This document shows, in pieces, positions 13,247 to 25,896 of a stretch of DNA of 64,000 nt. The first letter of the stretch is position 1; each line of letters opens with the position of its first letter. The position numbers were made by a program, and so were the translations under genes. The notes beneath the pieces were generated by a model. It saw nothing but the letters and a program-made list of their open reading frames with translations, had not been told where the DNA came from and made no database searches. This stretch comes from Rhizophagus clarus (lineage: Eukaryota; Glomeromycota; Glomeromycetes; Glomerales; Glomeraceae): the NCBI GenBank assembly GCA_015698045.1, contig BLAL01000053.1:188501-252500 (forward strand), in the 5' to 3' direction.

Positions 13247-15810
13247 AAATCGAGATTAACAAAAATATCTTTTTCCTTTTCTCGCAAAAATGTGGTTTTA
13301 AAAAAGATTGTGGATGTCAAAAGTTTTGGCAAAAACCAGACTCTGACGCCAATATATGTGGCTGTGAACATCACGAAACCTTTCATGAGCAGGTAATAAT
13401 TTATTTTCTTTTTAATTATAATTTATAATTGGCAAATTTATAAGTTTTGCAAAATTATTAGAAACCAACAGGAGATAATAATTTCGTGGAAAATAATACC
13501 TCTTCTGGAAACCTATTAAATGAAGATAATTTATTTCTTGCTACAAACCAATATCCCACGAAATAAATACAGTAATGTTCGAGCGTTCTTACATTCAGAG
13601 GAACTGAGGGGAAGACTGTCAGTTGTTTCTACATCAAATAATTTAAATAGTAGGAAGTTAAATTTTAATTTACACAAAGAAAGTAGCAAGTGTAAAGTTG
13701 ATTTCAAAAATAAGAATAAAAAAGATAAAATCAGAGCGATTTCTTATGAATTCATTCTAATTCCCAAGAAAAAGTATTTCAAGCATTCCAAAAAAAGGAA
13801 GTGTTTTGTAAGTTTTACCATCCAATTTTCAAATTTCCTAATTTATTATGGTTATTATTAATTAAAGAAATTATTTATAGATGGGAACAGTTGATAGATC
13901 AAAAACTGTTACAAAAAATCACATTTACTCAAGACAGTGAAGTAACCAAATTGTTACGGCATTTCCTTGTTTAGTTGAAACAGGATGGTTTTATTATAAA
14001 ACTAAAACAACAAGTGAACTTGAGACAACACCATTCGAACCAGATTTGTGTGAATCATCATCATCTGATTCATCAGATGAATCTTTCCTATCAGTTGAAG
14101 AAGTAATGCCATCTGGATCTCCCAGTGGTTCCTTACATGAATTGATGAAAAATTTTCGATATAATTTACAAAATCAATATGTTAATGGATCAACAGCAAA
14201 AAGTATTCTTATACTATTACTGAATCATTACTTGGATGGGTGAAAATGCCGATGATAAAGAATTATTACAACGTCCATCAATTGAACTTGTTCTTGAAGA
14301 GTAAGTATTTAATAATAAATTATACTTATTTGGTTTAAAATTTACTTTTTTTGTTATAATTTTTAGTGTTACAGATACTGGTGGTGTTTTTCGGCAAGTA
14401 ACTTTAATGTTTTGGAGAAAAATACATGAATGTGAATTATATTTTATAGATGGATTAATTGATGATTCATCTGAGTGTCATGCTTTAGAGAAGTTATTAT
14501 TTTGCATTGCGGATGGTGGCCACAATGGCTTAACAAAGTTATTATTCAATATTTGTTCAATGAAAAAATTGAAGCTAAAAGAATACAACCGTGGGCTATA
14601 TAGCAATTAAAAAATAAAAATCTCGCGATTTTTTTCAAGAATGGAGAAATAATCGTGATGTTATTGTAAGTATTTATGTTTAATTTGTAATTTGTTTTTT
14701 CAAAAAAAATATTAACATTTAATATTTAATAAATATTTAGATTAATATTAAAGTTTTAAATAAAAAGGAGGCTGCAGCATATATAGCTGAATATGAGATC
14801 ATCACCATAAGAAAAAAGGCACTTGATGAATTCAGACTGGGATTTGACAGATTTGATATTGTAAATGTAAGTTTAATATATTGCTTAAATTAATCGCTTT
14901 ATAATTAATTGAAACATTTTCTTTATAGGAATTGAAAAATTATGATTATAACAATCTAGTCCGTGAACTTTATTATAAAATAAATTATGAAATTGTAATT
15001 GATCAATTTGATACCGAATATATCAATTACCAAGCATAATTGCATGATAAACCTCAATATCAAATATTATATGATAAACTTAAAGACCTATTGAAAACTA
15101 TGAATGAAGACGAACTTAAAAATGTTATGAGATTTATATCCGGTGCCGAAATAATTCCTGCATCCCTAAAAATCAAGGTATATCTGATATTTTTTAATAA
15201 AATAATTTTCTTAAATTATTAATAATGATATTTTATTTAATAGATTTCATGGATTAAGTTGAAACAGATGATGCAAATTTATGGCTTAATCGATTGCCAC
15301 ATGCTTCCACATGTGAAAACTTTTTAACTCTCTGTGAGAATTATGAAATATCATTAAAAGGTTTTATTACATTTAAAGAAGATTTATATACTGGTTTTAT
15401 GAATTAGTATAAGGGGTTTTCAGAACCAGTGTATTCAAGAAATTATAATAGAAATTTTATTTTACAAGATGAAATTAACAATAGTTTGCAAAGACCTTTA
15501 AGTGCAACACCTACACGGTTAACTTCATCACCCGATAGTGATTCTATGTCTACAGTTAGATCTATATCATTTCAAATTGGAAGTTCATCTGATAATGCAA
15601 TTCCTATCGATGATGAATCAGAATTAATTACTGATTCTCATCAGGTAATAATTTTAATTCATTTTCTTATTGTTAAATTATTAAAAATTACAATATTGTT
15701 TTTTTTTTAAAATGTAGAACGCCATTCCAAGTAGTCAATATCGTTGGATAAATGTCATTAATCCATTCGAACATAGAGCTCGAAGAAGAAGAGAATCTGC
15801 TGATTTCTGA
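13247..15810 (+). pseudogene. degenerate HECT-type E3 ubiquitin ligase-like gene
   Basis: Eight consecutive exons can be traced with good GT-AG sites: 13247-13392, 13462-13807, 13881-14300, 14367-14665, 14741-14866, 14929-15177, 15244-15644 and 15718-15810. The frame changes within exons 2, 3 and 4, and in-frame stops occur near 13938, 15039, 15256 and 15405. The N-terminus holds a Cys/His cluster (CGFKKDCGC..CGCEHHETFH), probably zinc-binding. A serine-rich segment follows. The HECT part shows LEDVTDTGGVFRQ, then NVMRFISGAEIIP, and ends with RLPHASTCENF, which matches the catalytic-cysteine region. HECT enzymes form a ubiquitin thioester on that cysteine. After the stop at 15405 the same frame stays open across one more intron to 15810, an unusual C-terminal tail. 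The many lesions argue against a working protein. Confidence 0.75.
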
Positions 15811-17081
15811 ACTTTATCTGTGAATGGACTTGTTATACATATTTTTTTTTGATCTAACAATAATAAAAGGATTATTTGCTATTTTGATTAAAAAATAGGA
15901 ATTATTAGTCTAAAAATTTTAAAAAATTTTTGAATTAAAAGTAAAATAAATTGATTTAATTTTACATGTATCTATTTTGATTTAACATTAAACGTTTTTT
16001 AAGTACTTACCCACTGCTATCATATCTTAACAGAAGTTTATCAGGTATTGATTGCATGTTAATTTATTTATTAGATGCTAATCAATGTAAAATTATGTTG
16101 CATCAAAAATTTTTATTGATCAATATGTTTTTTTATATATATTGCTCGTATAAACATTAAAAAATGTTAATGCATCAGGAGTATTAATTTATATTGGCTA
16201 GATCATCCATTCACATAAATTTACACAGACTCAATTATAATATTATTTTATTTACATTTGTACTAATATTGCACAAAAAGTACATTTGTATTTTATTAAT
16301 TATTCAACAGTAATACTACAGTTATTTGTGTTGCTTTTAATATCATGTATTGAAATGTACTTCTTTCCATCCTTTTATTAATTTACAGTAATAATAATAA
16401 AATTTAGTTCAGAATTATTAGTAAATCTAATAGCGCGTGGATATAGTTCCAGTTGGTTCAACAACAAAAAAATAATTCCAAAAATCTACAAGGTTGTCTA
16501 TAAAAAAGAAACTAAAAAAAAAAAATTCATTTAGCAACATTTCTTAAGAAAAATGGTAAATGAGCAGTTCGTATAACCATTCATATTACCTTTGAAGCCT
16601 ATTTTCTTAATCCTAATCTTGTTCCCCCTTTTCACGTTTCAGTTGCACCAACTGGAAGATTTAAAAAAATTAGTGCAAGTAATAAAAATGATGAAACAAA
16701 CACGAGGCAGTAAACTTTATCTATACATCTATATCTATGAAAAAAAAAACTGATATTGGCAAATAAAAATGAATGAAACAAATGAAACAAGAAAAAAAAG
16801 GACTAACTTTCACTTCCAGAAGTTCACCAGCCAAATTCAGTTGTTAATATTACGCTTAGTAAATTCCAACAATCATATTTGATTATTGCAATTATAAAAA
16901 TGTAATAAAAGTTAGTTATTCTAACTCATGATGACATAACCATTTGCAAAATGAAAAACTACTTTCAGTTTTTGTGAGAAAATGTAATTGAATATTAAGA
17001 CAACTAACTTTTATCTACTCTTTGTCATTTTGATGTTATCATTTTTTATTTCTTTACTATTTTGAATTTGAATTTGATTAA
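15811..17081. other. intergenic with a weak inverted repeat
   Basis: No gene recognised. The 11-bp word ttccagttggt at 16447-16457 recurs inverted at 16647-16657, so a small decayed MITE of about 210 bp is possible. Confidence 0.35.
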
Positions 17082-17917
17082 CTAGTTTTGGTTGTTAAAT
17101 TCTTGGATTCCCTTTATTATCATTTTATATTTGCTAAAAGCGCCTTTAATAGATCTATGTTCTATAGTAATCTTTTCAGTCTCATTAATCAATATCAAAA
17201 GTTTTTGTTCTAATTGGATAAGCTTATCAAACATATTTCCTTCATGTATTGATTTTCTGGTCATCATTCCTGCCTTCAAGTTATTTTTTGAATTAAAGTT
17301 TCTTTACTCTTGGTCATGTGATCTAGCGTTTCAAGAATGAAAGGCTCTATTAAACCCTTTGCGCAAATGTTGCTGGTTGAATTTTGTTGCATCTGCATAG
17401 TTTTTAGGATTGTTTCCTTTGTTATTAAACCTTTTATTTCTAAATTCCTTAAGTTTTTGGAATTTGTTTATATATCTTGATCTTGCAATATTCTCTTTTC
17501 ATTTTCTTGATCGTATGTTACAGCTAAATGACGATCTTAAGTTCTACAATGATTATGGGTTTTAGTTTCTGGATCAGATAAAAGGTTCTTTTTTATTTAA
17601 AATAATTTTTTTGCTTGCAATTTCTAAATCATTTTTTTCTTCTTTTTCTGAGTCCTGTTGATAAAAGGATAAAAATTACTTCTACACTAATTTTTCCAAT
17701 CATGTTTATGCGTAAAATTGTTAAATATCTTATTCTTTTTTAAAGCCACTATTTGATACATTCTTGTATGTGTTGTGAGACTGTGATAAAACTTCCATTC
17801 CCAATTTTTGAAAAACTCCTTTGATTTGCTGGCAGTTATATCGATGATTACTTGAATAGTATATGTATCCCTTTCTAATTTTTCTTCACCCATAATTTTT
17901 GGGAATATCTTTTCCAA
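17082..17917 (-). pseudogene. unidentified degraded coding fragment
   Basis: Minus-strand open stretches at 17687-17917 (..GEEKLERDTYTIQVIIDITASKSKEFFKNWEWKF..) and 17082-17279 (..FDKLIQLEQKLLILINETEKITIEHRS..) are linked by coding-like sequence in shifting frames, including a basic Asn/Lys-rich part. The pattern resembles an eroded nucleic-acid-binding or gag-like protein followed by a short coiled coil. I do not recognise the family. Confidence 0.3.
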
Positions 17918-19772
17918 CGAAAAGAATTAATTGGTTCTTCTATTTCTCCTTATTAATTATTATTCACAAAACTTTGCCTGAAATCTAAAGAAAACCTGAT
18001 AATTAATATAATAAAAACTACTGAAAAATAAAATAAAAATAAACATTAATCTTTTTTGTTCATAACATTCTTGCCAACTTCTTTCCATTTTTAAATCAAT
18101 AAAAGAACAATAGTAAAGATAAATTATATAACACCTACAAGTTAGACTTGGCTGATTCTCAAAATGCTCTACAACTCAGGAATTTAAAAGTTCTTTTCTT
18201 CAATTATAGGGACAGGCTTCTGGACTTCTATGAAATATTAATTTATAAAGAAAGGTTCTTTTGTATTTCTTTATACATATATAATTTTGTTCTTTTTATC
18301 TAATAAATTTTAATAAAAAAATTGTAGCTTCGTAAAAAAAAAAAAAAAAATCTAAATCTGATGATCCATCAGAATAGTTTGATCAACTTTCTGTTATAAA
18401 TATTACGAAGCCTAATTATAGTTAGTACAAAAAGTAAAAATAGCATTTTTTTATGATCGATCACAATATAAAATTACAGATTAACTATATTCCCTCTTAA
18501 ATTATTGCAAATATTGTGATTCAGCATTGAAACTGTTGAGAACACCTTACAGATTAAAAATACGAATTTAATATATATCATATGTAGTAAATTTATATTG
18601 ACCTTCGTTAATCATTATAATCGAGAAAAAAAAAAATAAAAATGCATAAAGTGTGATATACTGTACATTCCATTATTATATTATTCGAAATTTGGATTAA
18701 AATCCGGATTAAAAATTTTAATCTGAATCGTAATATATATCCTTATTTTTAATCCGGATTTTAATCCGGATTAAGGATCGAAACCCTACTTTGTGCTAAA
18801 TTAAACTTTTACTAAATATTTCCACCCTTATAACTTTATTGTAACGAATGTAATCCTGTATCGATGGATTACATTACAAAATTCAATTATTATAAAAAAT
18901 TACAATAAAATTTTTTTTAAAATGAATCCAACGTCTTTTCTTTTTTCTATATTAGTTAACTCAAGAGCTTCTGCTTCAACAAGTGTTTTTTCGAGCAGCA
19001 GCTTCTTGAACTTGAATTTGGAGCTTTTTTCTAAAAAAACACAAGCATTTCTTTATTAATTACTATTAATATATACAAGCATTAAGCAAGGAGTACACAG
19101 TTTGGTTACAAGTTAAAACACGCTGAAGTTATCATAAATTTCTGCTATTATAAGAAGTCTTTCATCTAAACGTCTACCTCTAAAAGAGATTTTAAGGGAT
19201 TAGAAATTTGAAAAAATAAAATTACAAATTTAAATAATAAATACAAATCGCAAATTGCTCTAATAATAAGTTTTAATTGGTTCACTTCTCTATTTGCTTG
19301 GGTATGTGCAGCTTCTGCCAAATTGGTGAGAGAAGACAAAATATAAGGTTACCGATAATATTGAATTCAATCTAGATATAATAGTAATTAAACCACGCAA
19401 TATGATTAACAGTTATAAAAAAAGAATACCTATTATCGGTTGATCACAATTTTTAAAAAGTTTTATAAACTTCTTCGGAGCTATGTAGAATTTAATGGAA
19501 TTGATAAAGCCATTAAATAAACTTCATGATCAAAATTTTTTTTAGACGCCAAATCACTGAGTAAAAAAAAAAATGTTAATACTTAATATATTAAATTAAT
19601 AATAACAGATAAAATTTACAATTTTGAAAATACTTACCGATTAAAATGAATTAAACATCTTAAAATATTAGTCAAAAGCGAGTGTTTCCCAATTTCTACT
19701 ATAATCTCACTTTGCCCCCTTTTGCTTGTCCAACATCAACTGCTTCAAAGAGAACGTTGATATGCATCAGCA
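17918..19772. other. intergenic between two relics
   Basis: No intact gene. Contains the strong inverted repeat at 18694-18767 (listed separately). The part from about 19430 to 19772 may hold the eroded C-terminus of the Plavaka relic (minus). Confidence 0.4.
18694..18767. repeat. 22-bp perfect inverted repeat (hairpin) built on aatccggatt
   Basis: Bases 18694-18715 are the exact reverse complement of 18746-18767, separated by 30 bases. The core aatccggatt is itself palindromic and is repeated once more just downstream. A weaker relative lies near 6190-6235. Such fold-back structures are typical of MITEs. Confidence 0.8.
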
Positions 19773-22086
19773 TTAAAATATTTGTATGGTCACGATAATA
19801 TGAAAGTTTATGATATTATCATGTATAGATGTACCCTTTAAAATAAAGTCATTCCTTTTGAACTTGTAATGCCTTTGCTTGAATTTCAAGCATGCATGCA
19901 GTCCATGACATATGAAACTTTGGCAACTGAAGCCCACTAGGAAAGAATTGTGCAACAAAATCATTAGACCAATCAATTATTTCACGCTATATAATAAAAA
20001 TCAATTATTAAATATTTGATTGCTCATTTAGCATCACTAATTACTATCACAAAATATTGATGAATAAAAAATTAATAAACATACTTCAAAATTTTTTAAA
20101 TCATTATCATCATTAAATTTCTTTTTTCGTGACGTAATATACATCTTAATAAACTTAATGTAAGATTGATAAGGCTTTTACAAGAAACGGGATTACTATC
20201 TGTTTGGCAGTTAATTGTATTATCCGTTTCATACAATTCGTCAAGTACAAATACAATTATCTTCATGACATCTTACATTTCACCCCCTGTAAATTTCGTA
20301 CCCTGTTGATAACCTTTTTTTAACATTCTTAAATTATTAAATCGTGTAATAGTAGTCAGTTGATTGTCCATTATACCAAGAATCCGATTTCCATACTGAT
20401 GCATGAGCATATCTCTTGTATAATCAAGCATATACGGAAATAATCCAACCTCTTGTATATGCATACGATCCAAAGCACATGTATTGTATATATTCATCAT
20501 TCTAAATAAAGATAAAAGATAGAAATTTAAAATCAAATAGAATGAAAAGGAGTCACAAATAATAATTACCTAAAATTCCAGAAAAAATTACAATGTTCAT
20601 GAATTGAATAATTTTCTGCATTGTAAGAAATGATAGCACTTTGCATACCTATCGAATCCTGTCTAATGTTCATAATATTTAGTTGATTACCGGGTGTGAG
20701 ACACTTATAACAAGGATATCGTGTGCGATACTTATATGTGTAACAAATGTCCTGTGCTTCTAACATATCCGCAATTATACTAGACAAATAAACAGTAAAG
20801 TGTTCAACTTTTCCATTTATTGGTAAATTAATACCATCTTCCTTAAGAAGTAGGCATAATAAATGTTTTAAAGCACGATGCTTTAAATCCCATTGTATCT
20901 GTTTAAATTCCTTTGAACTTCGTAATTTATTATCTCGAGTAGTCAAATGTGGAAGAAACCCAATAAGAACTTTCGCATCAGGCAAGTTACGACGTAAATT
21001 TGGAATGTTTTCAAGAGTTAAGAAAATGGGATACTCTGATTTTCGGCCAAAAGTATCAAGAGTTGTTCCATCAATATAAATCATGACTGCTAGAATCTTA
21101 CTGAACGAATTATCTCTTTTCCGCCACCAATTTCCTGTATTTTGTTCAAAATAAACACGTACAGGTAATTCATTCTTGAATAAAGTATTATTAATTTTTT
21201 CAAATATACTACACCATATTCCCATTGCTCTTCATAATTGAAGAGAAAGTCTTTATTCAAATCAGAATTTGATACCAAGCTTTTTATTGCATCATATATT
21301 GGTCTAGTATAATGTAATTAATGTAATTTATAAATTTCTTCCTCAAATGTAATGAGATCTTTTTCTTTGAATTGTAAACCTTAAATAACAATCCAGAACA
21401 AACATTATGACCAAGTGAAACGCATAAAGAATTTATGATGGCCGTGACAAAATATCATCTATCTGATGCAGCCGCTGATTCTATGTTGCGCATATTAAGA
21501 AAACATTGTACTGAACAACTACCAGGATCTACTAGGAAAGGACGAGTATTTGTTGACAATATGGATATTAAAGTCCTTATATGCATCAGCTAAACTCACG
21601 CAATGAAAATCTTCACTTGATGCTGCAGAAGAGACACTAGCGGCAGCAGAAGGGACACTTTTTCTTTCTTGCGATCCACATTTACTTGTACTACTTATAT
21701 CATCACTCGTATAATTATTATTTTATATTCATCGGCATTGAAAGCTATACGATCATCTGTGGTTTAATTCCTTCAATAAAAAGATTGCCAATCATTACTA
21801 GTCATTAATGATTTTTATAATGACATATAGAAAATCACGCAAATACCTCATTGTTTTGTTTACTAACATTACTTGTCGTTTGTAAAAAGATATTTAAACC
21901 TTCAATTTCATCCCAAATGTTATTATCAAGAGTTATTGGCCGTGAAGTAATATTAGAATTCAATTGTTGGTCCTAAATCCAACTTAATGTACGAGAATGT
22001 TTGATAGGCAAATGAAGCTGTTTGTAATGTTGTGTCATGTCCCGTTTTCGTGAGAAATAACGCTTACACAAGTTGCATTGATACAT
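19773..22086 (-). pseudogene. degenerate Plavaka-type transposase with N-terminal C2H2 finger
   Basis: The start at 22086 (MYQCNLCKRYFSRKRD) opens a C2H2 zinc finger (C-x2-C-x12-H-x4-H), then a stop after 46 codons. The core at 20566-21225 contains LDTFGRKSEYPIFLTLENIPNLRRNLP and KVLIGFLPHL, the hallmark block of Plavaka transposases. The block at 20273-20536 (CALDRMHIQEVGLFPYMLDYTRDML) matches the DxxH-type region that follows in this family. Further codons run on after a stop at 20273 (VMKIIVFVLDELYET). The transposase would cut and insert a CACTA-like DNA element. Frames are broken by several stops and probable introns, so it is inactive. No convincing CACTA ends were found. Confidence 0.8.
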
Positions 22087-22150
22087 AATTATTAAAGTAA
22101 AATATTTTGAAATATTTTAATTATTCAGTCAAAAAATATTTGACTGATGG

Positions 22151-23402
22151 TTATCGCCGTTTTCGAATTACTGTGATCGGCAACTAATTTGTAATAAATA
22201 AAAAATTGATTTGAAAATAAAATCACGTTGTACAATGAAAACTATGACATTAATGAATTTTTTATCGTTCGCCTTTTGTTGTCTTTGTTTTAGCTTATAA
22301 ACCGATTCCTGAAGACCGATTCTTAAAAGCCGATTCCTAAAACCGACTCCTAACGATTCTAGAGGTTCACTACTAAGTATTAGGTAATATTTTTTTTTTA
22401 TTTTATTATTTTTTTTTCCTTCTTTTTTCGTTTCTAATTATTTTTTTTATTTAGATCTTTAGTTTTTAATAAATAAAAAAAAACACCATAAAACATCTGA
22501 TAAGTATAGTAAAGAAGGCCAAGATGTTAAGTTTAATGTTTTTTTAAAAGAAATAGTTATAAAAATGGGCTTTTGATGTGTTTATGATAGTATAAACCAG
22601 TAGTATTTTTGATAAATTAATTGTTTTCGGTTGTTTCGGTGTTTTCGATGTTTTAATTTTAATTGATCAGCAAATCACCTGATCACACTAGGTCTGTTGA
22701 CTCTGTTCAGAATTGGTTGATCGGCTTTTTTGATTATGTTACACTAATCCCGTGATCAAAGTTCAATTTTGAGTTGTTTGATTGATTGATCGTGATAAAC
22801 TATTAACCAACCAATAAGTAGTTGCTTTTGTTGTTTTGTTTATTTTCGTCACTATTTTTTGTCTACTCGACCAAAACGACCTACGTTTTTTTTGGTACAT
22901 ATTATCGCGGTTTTCAAAAATATGTGAACCCATGTAAATCATGGGGTAGTACAACTATTGTGCACGATTTCGCGAAAATCCAATCAAATTTCGAGTTTTT
23001 ATTATTTGTTGATCACATGAACATGAAATTCATGGAAAATAGACGGAAAAATTTTGGAGTTCGCAAGAGTTCAAAAAAAGTATTTGAAGAGTTCACGCAC
23101 TTTTTTATAAGATACTAATAGAATTTTATTTAGAATTAGTAACTTCAAGTTATAAAATTTCATAATCAAAGAAAAATCACCCCTTAATCGCAAGCTAAAT
23201 ATGTAAAATCGCAAGATAAATATGAAAATCGCAGGTATCACAAAATCATTTTGTATTACATTGTACAATTTCACATTTTTTTGAAAACGGTTTATTGATT
23301 CATTCTACCAAAAAATTTATTGGTCATAATTTTTAGTGTAACCGATCAAAAATTACAATCAATCAATTATGAACTGGCCTACTAATTCGAAAACGGCGAT
23401 AA
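22151..23402. repeat. 20-bp perfect inverted repeats bounding about 1.25 kb
   Basis: Bases 22151-22170 (ttatcgccgttttcgaatta) are the exact reverse complement of 23383-23402. Related words (gccgatcacac, gaaaacggcaat) recur next to both copies. The interior has no coding frame but is rich in gatca words. This could be a non-autonomous element, although no target-site duplication was found. Confidence 0.55.
22301..22360 (+). repeat. about four degenerate copies of a 14-bp unit
   Basis: The unit is close to aaaccgattcctaa and recurs four times in a row with one to three changes. The role is unknown. Confidence 0.55.
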
Positions 23403-23649
23403 TCGCCGATCACACTATTTTGAAAACGGCAATAATTCGAAAACAGTTATAAATCGAATGAAGAGATGAATTTTATCTGAAATTGATGAAAATAATTTAT
23501 TTTATCTAAAATTTGGTATCAAAGTTGTAAAAGAAGAATTTTAAAATAAAATAATTTAGATAAATACTGAATAGAAATATTTTTAAAATACTCCAAAATT
23601 AATTTTTTAAGAATCAGAATTTTTTTTTTTTTTTGGCAAACGGCAACTC

Positions 23650-23664
23650 GGGGGGGGGGGGGGG
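23650..23664 (+). repeat. 15-base G homopolymer
   Basis: An uninterrupted run of 15 G in strongly AT-rich DNA, flanked by A/T runs. It may be a G-quadruplex-prone site or a spot of assembly uncertainty. Confidence 0.7.
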
Positions 23665-23952
23665 ACTCGCAAAAAAAAAAATTTTTTGTCATGTCGAACA
23701 ATTAAAATTTATTTTTAAAAGCGGGGGTCGGGTAGTGTAACGTTATTTAATTTATAATTAGGAAATGCGTCATTGTTTATACAGTGTTTATACTGTACAA
23801 AAAATAAACAATAACACAATAACATATCATCACGTTGCGTGATAACCGGAAAATTCACGCGAAACATAAAAATCTATAAAAGTCTTACCACTCCTACCAG
23901 TGTTCCTACCTTGATACCGTCCTACGCTTCTCTCTGAATTATAATTTTTTTT

Positions 23953-25680
23953 GCGTACACGGATTATATAAAAAACATGTAGCGTACGATGAGCTATGTA
24001 CGTAGCGTACGGTGCGACGCGTACCAGTTGACATGGTACAAAGGTGCAAATAACTAGACAACACATCAAGATCACGTGATAAATATGTGTAATACGACAC
24101 AAGGACCCCGGATAATTATAATAGAGGTCACATCCGCAGTACTAATTAAAAATCCAATGGAATATACATAAATTTTGCCATATAAATATACATTTTTATC
24201 ATATGACCTTCTATTGTACTATAAATATCCACTTTTATCATATGACCTCATAGTAAATTTTAACGAAAAAAAAAAGATTTTGTATTAAAAATATGGATTA
24301 ACCGGATTATATTATTTTTAAACTGAAACTAGCCAGAATTTCTCTATTAGATTTAATTTTATAATTTATAATTTTATAACTGCTATAATCTCTGCAGAAT
24401 ATGCATTACTTGTATTACTTTCAAAATTATTTTAATAAAAGACCAAATAATTTTTTTAAAAAGATTATATTTATGATTTACTACATAAAGTAATCCTTTG
24501 CTAATATTTAATTCTTTTTACATCACATTACTTCAGTTCTTTTATTGTTAGAATTCTTAAATAAAAGAATAAAAGCTATAAAGACCTGCCTTTTAATAAA
24601 GATTACATCTCTAGTACGCATGCATTTTATAAAAATGAAAATAAAAGGCGTTAGTTACATTCTTAAACCAAATTGTTAAGAAAAACATCTCTCTTTTCAA
24701 ATTTAAGCCAGAAAATTTGAATCAAATCCTACAAAATAGACAAAAAAGAACGTTAGTAATGTTCTCAAACAAAATTATTAAAGAACATCTTTCTCTTTAT
24801 CACCTATTAAAGAAATTGCCCCCTTTAAATTTTACCTATTATTCTCTTTTCGAATTTATTTCCAAGTCAAAAGATCCCAATTTGTTTCTACAAAAATAAA
24901 TAAAACAAAAAGAACATCAATAACGTTCTTAAAGTAAAAAAAAATAATAAGTCTAGTAGCTTACTCATTTCCATAGTTCAAGAAAATGAAAATCAAAACT
25001 TACCTAAAATAATTTGCAAATCTGCAATTACATAACTCTGTATTCTGTAATACTAACATTTCAACATATTTTGGCAATTTAAACCTGATGATGAAACTAA
25101 ATTCAATCCAAACATATTTTAGCGTATGCTGTATATTATTTTGTAATGTCGTAATAAAAAGCTACAAACTCCTGGAAAAAAAAGCAATTAGCTATTTCTT
25201 GCTTAAACAATTTAATATGTAAAAAAATAGAAAAATATCTTAAATTAGCATTAAATTTTTGATCTAGAAAAAAAATCAATGTACGATATCCATATTAATT
25301 TACGGCATTATAGTATGGCATTACAGCATTATAGTCAAAATATACACTTTATAATAAAGCATTACATATGACCTTAAATATTTATCCAAAATTATATACT
25401 TTTTTTACTGTGACCTAATTTAGTGATACTCTATTTTTGCATGTAACCTTTACTCAAAATACCCGTTTTTTCATATGACCTTCCCGTTAAAAATGCAAAA
25501 AAATATACGTTTTTTGCATATGACCTTTATTATAATTAACCGGGGTCCTACGACACACCTCATTACTTTAATGCAGGGACACGTACACGCATCACGTCCG
25601 TGTACAACGTATAGACGACGCCCTACGTACATACATAGCACACCGTACACTACATGTTTCCGTCTGGCCCCGTACACGGT
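23953..25680. repeat. imperfect long inverted repeat rich in gtac words, split by a transposon
   Basis: The left arm at about 23955-24020 and the right arm at about 25620-25680 are imperfect reverse complements. Both read close to gtacacgg..aaacatgtag(c/t)gtacg(a/g)tg..gctatgta. They are far more GC-rich than the surroundings. The transposon at 24102-25549 sits between the arms, so it landed in an older palindromic sequence. Confidence 0.6.
24102..25549. mobile_element. non-autonomous DNA transposon, 1448 bp, 8-bp TSD
   Basis: Terminal inverted repeats of 29 bp match at 27 positions and begin aggaccccgg. The element is flanked by the direct repeat acgacaca at 24094-24101 and 25550-25557, an 8-bp target-site duplication. 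Subterminal copies of tatgacct occur at both ends (for example near 24202, 24240, 25368, 25473 and 25520). The interior has no transposase frame. An 8-bp duplication fits hAT-type elements. A 9-bp reading (tacgacaca) would fit a Mutator-like element, because the ninth base is ambiguous. Confidence 0.85.
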
Positions 25681-25896
25681 ACACTTTAATATAAAATGTT
25701 CCTACATAATTTTATAAGGTGATCAAATAATATGAACGCTTCGCGGCTTCGGTGTTCGGATACTTCGACGGTTCCCATTTAAATACAGAAATAAATCCGA
25801 AACCTGAAAATCGGCATTTACATAAATACTATTACACAGACAACTTTATACTCTCTATTAAACCTTGTTTAAGAATTTCAGGATAGTTATTCGGTA

